Assembly (NCBI GenBank): GCA_007922195.1
Contig: ML681964.1
Span: forward strand, 5,846,445 to 5,910,444
Length of the DNA stretch: 64,000 nt
Direction of reading: 5' to 3'
DNA from: Podocnemis expansa
Taxonomy: Eukaryota > Chordata > Testudines > Podocnemididae
Each line of letters opens with the position of its first letter. Position 1 is the stretch's first letter. Of the stretch, positions 27,001-39,000 are shown one piece after another. Made by a program: the position numbers and the translations under genes. The notes under the pieces are model-generated. The model was not told where the DNA came from and ran no database searches. It saw only the letters and a program-made list of their open reading frames with translations.

Positions 27001-30000
27001 GGAGGCGCAGTTTAGTCCGGGCTCGACCTCTTCGCCTACCAGGGACATTTTAGAGGAGGACTTGATCCTGCCCACGACGCCGGAGGCCTTTGCAGCCGCG
27101 CAGGAGCTATCGGTGCAGTCGGCGCCGCCGGCTCCAGCGGTGACACTGGTACCACGCTCGGCACCGTCCCGGGGGAAACCGACCTCCCTTGCAGCAGGTC
27201 GAGGTCGAAGCCCGGTGCCACTTCGGGAGCAATGGCACCGCTCTCCGGTACCGCCAACGGTGGTAGCTGTGGCTGGGGCTCCCCGGTTCCGCTCCCCAGT
27301 GTCTCATCGGCACCGTGAGTCACCTCGTCGGCACCGTGACCGCAGCGATGAGGGTCGGCGCCGGTCTCCGGTGCCGTCGTCATCGGCACTGCCGTGGTCC
27401 CCTCGTTCCGGCTCTTTGTCGAGTTCGGCAGAGGAGTCGGTACCGCGTCGACCTCAGAAGACCTCGGTGTCGCAGCTTCAGTCGGCACTGATGGTACCGC
27501 CCTTCCACCCTCAGTGGTCGGGTTGGCAGTGGCCATTTTGGACCCCTTGGGCCGTCCAGGGACCGGGTGTAGGCTCGGCACCCCCCATTCCCAGTTCGCA
27601 GGCCAGACATCCGCCATCGGCCACGCTCGGCACCCCTCCCCTCCTCGGTACCGGGGAGGTGTCAGAGGTGGAGTCCTTGCGAGACGAACCAGATAGAGAG
27701 AGCCTGGCCACTGGAGACCATAGTGTGACATCTGGAGCTCCGTTTAAGGATCCAGATCTTGAAGAATCTTCTTCTTCGCCCCCCGATGAGGCGGTGGCGG
27801 GAGCCAAGCCACTGGCAATCCCGGATGATACTAGGGCCCATCAGGAGCTGCTTCGTCGGGTAGCCGGCGGACTGAATATGCAGGCCGAGGAGATCGCAGA
27901 GGATGCGGACCGTATGGTGTACATTTTGCTCCCAGAGGCCCTGGGCCGTGTGGCCCTGCCCTTTATCAAGACTGTACATAACACGACCAAGGCGCTGTGG
28001 CACACCCCGGCTTCGATCCCCCCTACGGCCAAGCGCGCCGAACGAAAGTACTTCGTGCCCTCTAAGGGTTATGAACATTTTTATTCACACCCCACCCCCA
28101 GCTCATTAGTCGTTGCGGCGGCAAATGAGCGTGAGAGACAAGGTCGCCCGGGGTCAATTCCTAAGTCTAAGGACTATAAAAGATTGGACCTGTTTGGCCG
28201 TAAGGTCTATTCTACAGGGGGGCTGCAGCTGAGAATAGCGAACCAGCAGGCTATTCTCAGCCATTACATGTTTAATGCATGGTCAGCTATGGAGCATTTC
28301 AGTGACTCTATGGAGCAGGACTCCAGAGTGGCTCTATCGGCGTCTATCCAAGAGGGTAAAGTCGTGTCTAAGGCCCTGCTGCAATCAGCCTTAGACACGG
28401 CCGACGCCGCGGCTCGCTCCATGGCCACAGGGGTGACAATGCGGCATAGCTCATGGCTGCAGGCGTCGGGGCTGCCCCTAGAGGTCCAGACTACGATTCA
28501 GGACTTACCTTTTGAAGGACCTGAACTCTTTTCGCAGCAGACAGACGCTCGTCTGCAGACGTTAAAAGATTCTAGGGCGCTGGTTAAGTCCTTAGGCCTC
28601 CACACTCAGGCGAGCCAGAGGAAGCAGTTCAAGCCGCCCCTTCCTCCCCCGCGGCCCTACTTCCACCGCCAGGACGACGACAGATGGAGGGGCAAAGGGC
28701 CCCGTCGGCCGGCTGGGCGTCACCCCAGCGGGCAAGGATCCTCGCGTCCGCCGGCAGGCGGAAAAAAGACCTTTTGAGGGTCAACACGAGGGCGGTTTAT
28801 CAAAGGCCAAAGATCCAGAGACTCCCATATTCAGCAACAGACTGTCCCCTTACGCGCCACGTTGGCGCAAGATCACAAAAGACCGCTGGGTCCTCCGGAC
28901 GGTTCAGGAGGGCTATTCCCTCCAATTTTCTTCGTTGCCCCCGCCGGCCCCTCCTACGCTGCGTGGTGCCCTGCGGGACCAGGCCCACCAGCACGCACTA
29001 CGGGAGGAGGTGCAGGTTTTACTTCAAAAAGGGGCAATGGAGGAGGTGCCGCCACCCTGCAAGGGCAAAGATTTTTATTCCCGATATTTCCTTGTTCCCA
29101 AGGCGAAAGGGGGCCTGCGGCCGATTTTAGATCTGAGGCGGCTCAACCGGTTCCTTCGCAAGATTGGGTTCCAGATGGTGTCCCTTTCATCAATTGTTCC
29201 CTCTCTGGATCCGGGCGATTGGTACGCTGCCCTCAATTTGCAGGATGCGTACTTTCATATTGCAATACATCCGCAGCACAGGAGGTTCCTGCGCTTCATC
29301 GTGGGGCGGACACACCTGCAGTTCGCCGTGCTCCCGTTTGGCCTCTCCGCAGCTCCACGGGTATTCACAAAGTGCCTGGCGGTGGTGGCGGCACATCTCA
29401 GGAAACAAGGAGGCGGTGGGCCTCAGCCAACGGGGAGGAACCAGAGTCGGTCTCGGTTCACCGCTTACTAGACTATTTATGGTATTTGAAGTCGCGTGGA
29501 CTAGCATTATCGTCTCTGAAGGTCCACCTTGCGGCGATTGCAGCGTTTCGCCGCGGTCCTGGGGGTAGCTCGCTGTTCACAGTGCCTATGGTAAAAAGGT
29601 TCCTGGTGGGGCTTTCCAAACTATACCCAACTGTAAAGGCGCCCATGGTTCAGTGGGACCTAAATACGGTACTGGTAAGACTTACTAGACCCCCTTTTGA
29701 GCCACTGGCGACTTGCTCCCTCCTGTACATGTCGTGGAAGGTCGCGTTTTTAGTGGCTATCACGTCAGCCTGGAGAGTGTCCAAGCTGCGAGCGTTGGTG
29801 GTGGATCCACCGTATACCCAGTTTTTTAAGGACAAGGTACAGCTACGCCCTCATCCATCCTTCAGGCCTAAAGTGGTGTCACACTTTCATGTGAACCAGG
29901 ACATTTCCCTGCCTGTCTTCTACCCGAAGCCCCATGCATCGGAAGAGGAGAGGCGTCTCCACTCCCTGGATGTGCGCAGAGCGCTAGCCTTCTATGTGGA

Positions 30001-33000
30001 AAGGACAAAGCCGTTCCGCAAGACCCCCCAGCTGTTTGTGGCAGTAGCGGACAATAAAAAAGGCCAACCGGTGTCTACTCAGAGGATAGCCTCCTGGATT
30101 TCAGCCTGCATCAAGGAGTGCTACAAGCTGGGGGGTAAGCACCTGCCAAGGGTAACGGCTCATTCAACTAGGGCCCAGGCGGCTTCCGCAGCATTCCTCG
30201 CGGGTGTCCCGATTATCGATATATGCAAGGCGGCAACGTGGTCCACCCCGCATACTTTCGCGCAGCATTATGCCATTAACCAGCAAGCGCAGCAGGACGC
30301 GGCAGTGGGCAGAGCAGTGCTGCAGTCGGTCTCTCTGTGATGTCTCCCACCTCCAAGGTAAGGCTAGATATTCACCTACTAAGGAATGGCCAGGAGCAGC
30401 ACTCGAAGAAGAAGAAGAGGTTACTTACCGGTAACCGGTGTTCTTCGAGACGTGTGCTCCTGGCCATTCCAATCCCTCCCACCTCCCCTCAGACATTGGG
30501 TAGAAGGAACTGAGGAGGGACGGGTCGGCTGGTGACTATATAGGCAGTGGCGGCGGCGCCACTCCAGGGGGCGCTACAGCCGACCCTACGGGTACTCTGG
30601 GGGGAAAAGTTTCCGGCGTGCCGTGCACGAGGTGTGCAGACACCTACTAAAGAATGGCCAGGAGCACACGTCTCGAAGAACACCGGTTACCGGTAAGTAA
30701 CCTCTTCTTCCCCCACCTCCATTCCATCACCAGTTGCCAAGACAGAAGTAAGTATATCTATTAGACCTTTCCTGGTGTTTGTCTACCTTGTTTTTAAAAT
30801 CTCCAGTGCCAGAGATTGCATAACCTCCCTTGGAAACCTGTACCAAAATTTAACTCTCCTTATAGTTAGAACATTTTTGCTAATAGCTAACCTAAATCTC
30901 CCTTGCTGCAGATTAAGGCCATTACTACTACTACTATTTTCAGTGGATGTGAAGAACAATTGATACCCATTCTCTTTGTAACAGCCTTTAACATATTTGA
31001 AGACTTATCAGACCCTCTCCGAGTTCTCTTTTTCAAGACTAGACATGCCCAGTTTTTTTAATGTTTCCACACAGGGCAAGTTTTCTAGATCTTTTGTCAT
31101 TTTTGTTGTTTTCCTCTGGACTCTCTGTAGTTTGTACACATTTTTTTTTTTTTTTAAAGTGGCACCTAAACCTGGATGCAGAACTCAAGCTGAGGACTCA
31201 CTAGAGTCAGGACATTTACCTCTTGCGTTTTATATACAAGACTCTTGTTAATACACCCCAGATTATTATCCTTTTTTGCAGCTGCATGACATTGGTGACT
31301 CATATTCAGTTTGTGATCCATTGTAATCTCCATATCCTTCTCAGCAGTACTGCTGCTTAGCCTAATTTTACCCATTTTGTAATTGTGCCTATGATTTTTC
31401 CTTCCTAAATGTCGTACTTTGCACTTGTCTTTATTGATTTTTTATTTGTTGATTTCAACCCAATTCTTCAATTTGTCAAGGTCATTTTAATTTCTCATCC
31501 TGTGTTTCAGTGGGCTTACAGCTTTTCCAAGCTTAGTGTCATCTGCAAATTTTATAAGCATACAATCCACTCCATTATCTAGATCTTTAATTAAAATGTT
31601 GCACAATATCTGATCCGGGACAGAACTCTATTGGACCTGACTAGATATGTCCTCCCAGTTTGATAGTAAGCCTTTGATAACAACTCATTGAGTATGATCT
31701 TTCAACCAGTTCTTCATCCACTTTGTAGTAATTACTTCTAGGTCACATTGCCGTGGTTTCCTTATGAGACTGTCTTGGGAAGACTGTATCAAAAACCTTA
31801 CAGAAATAAAGGTATGTCACATCTGTAGCTTCCCTCTTTTCCAGTAGGCTAGTAATTGTCAATGAAGGAGATTAGGTTGGTTTGGCATTATATGTTCTTT
31901 ACAGATCCTTGTTCAGTATTATTTATAACCCTATTATGCTTTCAGTGCTTATAAATTGATTATTTAATATTTTTTTCTTGTATCTTTCCAGGTATCAAAG
32001 TTAGGCTCACTGGCCTGTGATTCCCCAGGTCCTGTTTGTTCCCATTTTTAAAAAGAGGTGTTTTTTGTGAAAGCTGAAACAAAATAGGCACAAAGCACCT
32101 CAGCCTTCTTGTTTTTGTCCATCATTAGCTCCCCTTCCCTCCTGCGTAATGAATCTCCCCTTTCTTTAGTATTTCTCTGGCTTCTAATGTAGTCATAAAA
32201 TCTCTTCTCACTACCTTTTATGGCCCTTGCTAGGTATAATTCAACAGCATAAGATTCATAACTTACACATTAATTGCAGAGCCTATCTCAGATCTCCTTT
32301 TTCATATGAAACCATTTTCACAGCATCTCCTTCTTCTGTTCCCAGTACCTGTGGCAACAGAAACAAACTTAAATAAGTGATTTTTGGAATAGCTGCTATG
32401 CACAATATCATTCCTTTGAATACAGATTGTAAAGTCAACTTTCATGTGGTTCCAGGCTCCCCTTGGATCAGGTTTACAGAATTAGATGAAGTTTGTAATT
32501 TCAAAAGTTAAAAAGACAGTTGAACTAAACAGCAGTGCACAGATAATTCTCATATGTTTAGAATTTTAATGTCCACAGGATTTGATCTAGCTCCCAAATA
32601 GGACTAATACATTGTAATATAATTAGTGCCAATTAGCATGAATTTATGGCTGATTAATCTCATCGAACAAACTTGATATAATTTTTTGTGAGACCACAGT
32701 TTGGTTAATAAAGATTATAGTGTTGATATACATAGTCTTTGGTAAGGTATTTCCCTTAGTACTGCACAACATTTTGACTAAGAAACTAGCATGATGCAAA
32801 ATTGATATGGCACACATTAAACTGAGTAAAAAGTGATTTAGCAGGTGGTTTCAAAATGTAGTATACAGGAAATCATAACTGAATGAGTTTCTGTCAGGGT
32901 TCTGCAGGGATCAATTCTTGGTCCTACACCATTTAACATTTTTATTAATGATCTGGAAGAAGACAAAAATATTATTGATAAATATGACGCAAAGACTGGG

Positions 33001-36000
33001 ATAGGGAATAATAAAGAGGACAGAGCACTGAAACACAGCAATCTGGATAACTTGGTATTGTGAGTGCAAGCAAACAATGTATATTTTAATACTGCCAAAT
33101 GTAGTTATATAACTAGGATTGAAGAATATAGGCAATATTTATAGGATGGAGAACTCTATCCTGGTAACAGTAACTCTGAAAAGGACTTGAGCATCATGGT
33201 GGAAAATCAGCTGAACATGATCTCCCAGTGGGTATGTCTACACTTGCAAGTTAGTTCGAATTAAGCCTCCTTAATTCAAACTAACTGTCTACACTAGGTT
33301 TTCATTAGTTTGAACTAAGGAATTCCTTAATTCAAACTAATGAAAGTTTAGTTTGAAATAGTAAGACCTGCCGGTTAGTTTGAATTAAGCTCGAACTAAG
33401 GACAATGTAGATAAGGATTAACCCTTAGTTTGAATTTAATAATTTTGAACTATGGACAGTTAGTTCTAATTAACAAAGTGGGTTAATTTGAACTAATGTT
33501 AGTTCCAATTAGTCTAGGTTGTTAATTCAAGGTAATAAGTTTGAGTTTAGTTTGAATTAATTTGAACTAATTTTTCCTATTGTAGACATAGCCAGTGTGA
33601 TCAAAAAGGCTAATGAAATTCTTTAATATAAAAAAAGGGGACTATTGAGTAGAAGTAGGATGTTATTATTACGTCTGCATTTGGCTCAAAAGCTATGTCG
33701 AGTTCTGGTGTCTGCAGTTCAAGAAGGATGTTAATAATTAGAACAGGGTTCAGCGAAGATCACGAGAATGACAAAAGACTTGGAAAATAATCCTTTATCA
33801 TGAAAGACTCAAGAAGCCCAGTCAGTCCAGTTAGCTTATCAAAGAGAAGGCTTAGGGTTAACTTGATCACAGATTATATGTACCTATATGGGGAACCAAA
33901 ATTTGATCATAGAAGGGTCTTCAGTCTAGCAAGCAAAGAAATCCAGTGCCTGGAAGTTGAAGCTAGGCAGATTCAAACTTGAAATAATGTATACATTTTT
34001 AACAGTTAGGGTCACTAACTGTTAAATAATTTGCAAAGTTTTGTGGTGGATTCTCAATCTGGAAGTTTCTAAATCAAATCTGGATCTCATTCTACCTAAA
34101 AGGTATGCTGTAATGCATAGTGCATGGAAATTAATTCAGGAAAGACTGCTGAGATCACTTTAACTAGGTGGTCCTAATGGTACCTTTTGCCCATATAGAT
34201 TGAGACTTGTGTTCAACAAGCAACTTATATAACTTTTTCCCTTTTTTGCTTATCAGAAAGTAGAAGCTCAAGAAAGAGAAGATATTTTGGCTGGCATGGC
34301 TGGCAAACCAATAAAGGGTAAAGTTGGTAAACCCAAGATGAAGAAACTTCAGTTAGAAGAGACCATGCCATCACCCTACGGTAGGAGAATAGTCCCACAG
34401 GTTACATCTGCCATGAAAGCTGATGCTACTAAGAAATTGCTGAAGAAGAAGAAGGCAAGTCAAAATACTTAATTTATTATTTTTATGCTAGTTCTGTAAA
34501 TCCCCTGTGAAGTGCTAATGTTTGTTATGTTAACCGTTTGCATAGGAAGAAGTTAAACCAGGCTTGTCCAACCTGTGGCCTGGGGGCCAGTCTCTGGCCC
34601 GCAAAGAGCTTTCATCTGGCCCATGGAGTGCTGCTGCAAGACTCTGGGAGCTGGGGCTGGCCAGGGCCCTTGTCAGTTTCTCCCCAAGCTCTGCCTTGCC
34701 CCCTCACACAGGCACACCTGCCCCCCACCCCTGTCCTTTGTACACAGAACACACAAAAGCAATGCCAAATATCACACTAATTATGATTTTATTAAAGTTT
34801 ATTAATAAGATTGATTTGTATGTCTTAGCTATCAAAAATTCTTTCACTGCCCCCCCCCCCCAACTGAGAAAAGAATTACAGCGTGGCCCCTCACCCAAAA
34901 AGGTTGGACAGCCCTGAGTTAAACCGTTACACCCATGGAACTATACAGATACTTTTGTTCTATGTTGCCCACATAGTGTACACAAAAGATAGTGCTAAAT
35001 TTCTGGTTGTTTTATACTGGCAGGTTTATTGTAATTACTTACTGCTGATTTTTTTTTTTACCAACAATAACTCTAATTGCTCTGTTTATTCATTGGCAAA
35101 GAATAACCATATTCCAGTTAGGTCTATAGTACTGTTAGGTTTGTTTTTTTTTCCTACTTCAGATTTATCCATCTCCTTTTTAATTTTTAGGGTGATCTTG
35201 ATTCTCTAGCAATAAAAATGGAATTTGATGAGGAATTTGGTGGAACCCCAGCAGAGGGCGGTGGAGAGGACTCACTGAATACGACTGTTTCAGTGACTAA
35301 GCCTGCTAAACCCAAGAGGGAGAAAAAGGAGCCTGGTAAGTTACTTACAGTGTAAACTCATCTTCTGTGCTTAAGATACAGCTGACTCAAGCTAGGTATT
35401 GTATTTATGTTCGTTATATTGTCAACATTTGTTTTTTGTACTTTTAATTTGTTAGAGGCTGTAGGAATCCTAAACATGCAGTTTTTGTTTTATGCTATAT
35501 TAGTGTACCAGAAGAGACCTTATGCATTTTTAAAAGCATCGTCACAGGAGAAACATACCATAATAATTACCAGTATATAGCTTTATCTAATCCTTCTCAT
35601 GCTAAGGTATGTCCAAGTGCTTTAGAAATGCTAGACCATAGTTTAGTAGCATAGTAGTGATGACAACAGGCATGGTAGTAAATGCTGTAGTTAGTTACAT
35701 GCTCATTCCCATTCTAATCCCCTGGTTTTAGTAACTAGTGATTTACTAAATATTCCATTATCGAGCTGAACTTTTCCAGGCTTTATCTCTGTCCAGAGAC
35801 GATTTTTCTTTATTGAGCCAAAATTCTTCAGTTTGGAAGTATAAGTAGAGTAGAAATACATCTGTTAATTATAAAGAGTGAACTTCTTTCTGATAATCTT
35901 TGTGGTTGACAGATTACTGCTCTGGTAGAAGTGAGTAGCAGGGAGGCAAGGCTGCCTGACCTTAGATCAGCTGTTGATTTCCGGAGTCTAGACAAGCCCT

Positions 36001-39000
36001 CTAACTCTCAGGAACAAATGTGTTGCAGTGGCTAGTAAAAGAGAGCTTTTTGGATATCTGCCCTGTTCTCAGTCTGGCTTCAGTACCACTGGCCTTAGTA
36101 CGTACATACAGAGCTACAGGGTCATGAAGCAGCCTAGCACTCAGGCTATGAAAGTCTCCTCTTAGAACATATAACTCAGTTTCCACAGTATGCATTCTGG
36201 CACCACAAAGCAACCAATGGATGCCTTTGCCCTGAGCAGCATATAGCCGTCAGGCGATACAAGAAATAAGTGATGAAAGCAAAAAAGGAGAATATTATAA
36301 AAAGATTCGTGTAAAAAGTAAAGGATGGAAGTATAAGAGAGTGTAAGAGGGAGAAGGCGAGGAGAGGTGTATGTGTGAGAAAAGGCGTTTCAATTTTCTG
36401 TGAGTTTGTATTACCCAGACTTCGAAAGAATGGTAAATGTCCTTCAGGAAGAAGAGGAAAATGAGAATTTGATATTCCTTTCATAAAAGCTTTTATAAAA
36501 ATGTAGGATGTCAATTTTAGACATCATAAAGAATAAGAAAAGACACCATAAATCAGTGTTTCTTCCACTCCCCTACTAGTCCAAGTATTTCATTTTACTA
36601 TAGGTACCAGGGTGAGAAGAACACCATCTTCCACAAAATCCACTGCAAAAAAGGTGAAGAAACGAAACCCTTGGTCGGATGACGAATCCAAGTCTGAAAG
36701 TGATTTAGAAGAAAACGAACCTGTGATTATTCCAAGGGACTCTTTACTTAGAAGAGCTGCAGGTATTCCCAGTTCCTTTGTAAAAGAAGCATTGTATAAT
36801 ATAGAGTGAGTGTAGATGAACTATTATATGAACAGAATGATCATGTGTTAAATATGAATCTCAAAATATCTTTAGTCATGGGCTTTACTTCTTTTAAACA
36901 GGGAACTTGATCGCTTGCATTTAGCTTGTGTTGTAAATTCTGCTAAAATATTGCTAAAATTCTGCTTAAAACACTAAGCTTTATATTAAAGAACGATTCA
37001 TTCATTTATGTTCCCTCATATAAGGTAGATTTTACATCCATTGTTAAGATTTGAATATATGACATAAATTAATTTGACAGAACACTATGATCTGACAGTG
37101 GTGGGGCGTTGGCGAGGTGTGATTTCTGCTTATTATGAAAAATACATTACTTTTATTACCATGTCCTCTTAATTCCCAAATAACCATTTTTTTTTTGTTA
37201 CCTGTTGCATATCGTCAGATTTAGATTGAATAGTCCATTATTTTATTAGTTTTTGTAGCTAGCTCATTGGGACCCTGATATGTTACAATAAAACAAATAA
37301 CTGCTAGAGGAGGACAACAAAGATGTGACAAGCTTCTGATGATCAACAGATGGTTTAGGCAGTGGTGCTGTAAGGAGGGCTCTAGGATGTGTGGCTACAG
37401 GGAGGCATTCATGGAGAAGGGATTGTTCTCTTCAACTAGACTTCACCTGAATAGGGAGGGAAATAGATGTCTGGGATGGAAGTTGGCACAACTGATTAAG
37501 AGGGCTTTAAACCAGGGATCTGGGGGACATGCCTGGGTAATCACCACACCTGATTTTAATACTGAGAGAGGAAAATGAAATAAGAAAGGATATAGCAGTA
37601 GGTAGGAGAATGGTCATTAGGTCGTGTAGGTACTGATCTAGTAGGTAATACTGGTGGTAGAATGACTGTGACAAATCATGTAAGGAATGTGAAAGCCAAA
37701 AAGCAAAAATTAAGATGCTTGTACACCAGTGGCTAACAAAATGGAGGAACTAGACATGGTGCAGGAAGCAAAACCAGATATTACAGGGATACAAATATGG
37801 TGAAAGAATAGTCATGACTGGGGTGCAGGTATTGATAGGTAGGTGCTGTTTTTAGGCTGAAATAAAGGCAAAGATGGTGGAGTAGCATTGTATATCAGTG
37901 ACGAAGTAGACTGTAAAGAAATTAGGAGTGATGCAGTGGATAAGAGAGTCTGTCTGGGCAAAAAAATCATATTGGGGTATAGAGCTTCCACTGGAATAGA
38001 GCCTGGAGTATGCCACAAACCATCAGGATCTGATATGGGTATGGATAGAAACCTTAACATTTTTAATAAAGTAAATACTACTGGAAATGTGTGATTAAGG
38101 GAGATTTTAACTTCCCAGATATGGGCTGGAAGATTAGTGCTAGTAATAATAATAGGGCTCAGATTTTACTGGATATGATACCTGACAAATTCCTTCACCA
38201 AATAGTTGCTGAACCAATAAGAAGAGATCCATTTTAAGTTTGGTATTGGTGAATAATGAGGACCTCGTAGAAGAATGGTTATGGGGGAGACCTTGGTTTG
38301 AGTGACCATTAACTAATTCAGTTCAAACTGAGTGGAAGTTAAAACAAAAATAGAGCCGTGACAAAGATTTTTTATTTCAAAAGGGCTAAATTTTAAAAAA
38401 TTAAGGGAGTTAGAGAAGTGGACTGGAGTGAATAACTCATGGATCTAAAGGCAGAGGAGACTTGGAATTACTTCAAGTCAAAGTTGCAGGAACTAGCTGA
38501 AGCCTAAATCTCAAGGAAGGGGAAAAACATCATAGGCAAGGTATGTAGACCAAGATGGATGAGCAAGAATCTCAGCCAGATGATTAAGAGAAGGCCTACA
38601 AGGAGTGGAAGATGGGCAGCATCAGTCAGGAAGGATCTTTCTCGAGGTCAGAGTATTTAGAGACAAAGTGAGAAATGCCAAAAGCCAAGTGGAATTGGAC
38701 CTTATAAAGGGCATTAAAACCAATAGTTAAAGGTTCTCTAGCCATGTAAATAGAAAGAAAGAAAGAAAGAAAGAAGAGGCGGGATGTTAAGCACTGAGGA
38801 TGTAGTGGACATTAAGGACGTGTTAGGCATGGCTCAGTATCCATACAAGTACTTTGCTTCAGATTTTACTGAGACTAATGAAGAGTTCAGGGATAATGGC
38901 AGGGGGGCTACTGAGATGGAGGATATGCAAGTAGAAATTACCATATCCAAGGTAGTAGCTGTAACTGCTTAATGGGACTAAATCGGTGGTCCAGATAATC

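Larger units (their letters stand above)
26194..30709 (+). mobile_element. Young DIRS-type retrotransposon (copy 2), internally deleted
   Basis: Inverted terminal repeats (26194-26376 and 30502-30709) are nearly identical over about 180 bases. The internal complementary region at 30373-30470 matches both termini. ORF1 (26546-28777) is fully open. A reverse transcriptase start (about 28776-29417) and an apparently intact tyrosine recombinase (about 29440-30340) follow. RT palm onward and RNase H are deleted compared with copy 1. No target duplication is seen, as known for recombinase-inserted DIRS elements. It is GC-rich against an AT-rich intron and lies in TOP2B intron 25625-34256, sense orientation. 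Confidence 0.92.
26152..32300 (-). mobile_element. Old CR1 LINE split by the young DIRS element
   Basis: The CR1 3' end at 26152-26193 (ATCATAGAAATGTAGGGCTG, GAGAGGTCACCTGT) is followed by the DIRS element. CR1 then continues on the - strand from 30710 (TATCTATTAGACCTTTCCTG, CTCCAGTGCCAGAGATTGCA) with degenerate RT text to about 32300. The DIRS therefore inserted into an existing CR1. Only short degenerate ORF2 pieces remain, such as [20 protein letters not shown]. Confidence 0.78.

Noticed and set aside
27036..27731. 231-codon - strand ORF and other long ORFs antisense to the DIRS ORF1
   Set aside because: They are shadows of a GC-rich, stop-poor coding strand and show no domain.
28760..28771. 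A_AAA_AAG slippery-type heptamer just before the DIRS ORF1 stop, suggesting -1 frameshifting into RT
   Set aside because: The RT frame is +1 relative to ORF1. A -1 shift at this site would enter a frame that does not encode RT, so the heptamer is most likely coincidence.
26546..28777. 743-codon ORF as a host gene
   Set aside because: It lies between DIRS inverted repeats, is followed by RT and recombinase, and has a decayed homologue in copy 1.
36612..36809. Extension of the TOP2B exon past 36762 through [15 protein letters not shown]
   Set aside because: A GTATTC donor at 36763 with correct phase to the exon at 40949 gives [12 protein letters not shown]; the extra residues are intron.
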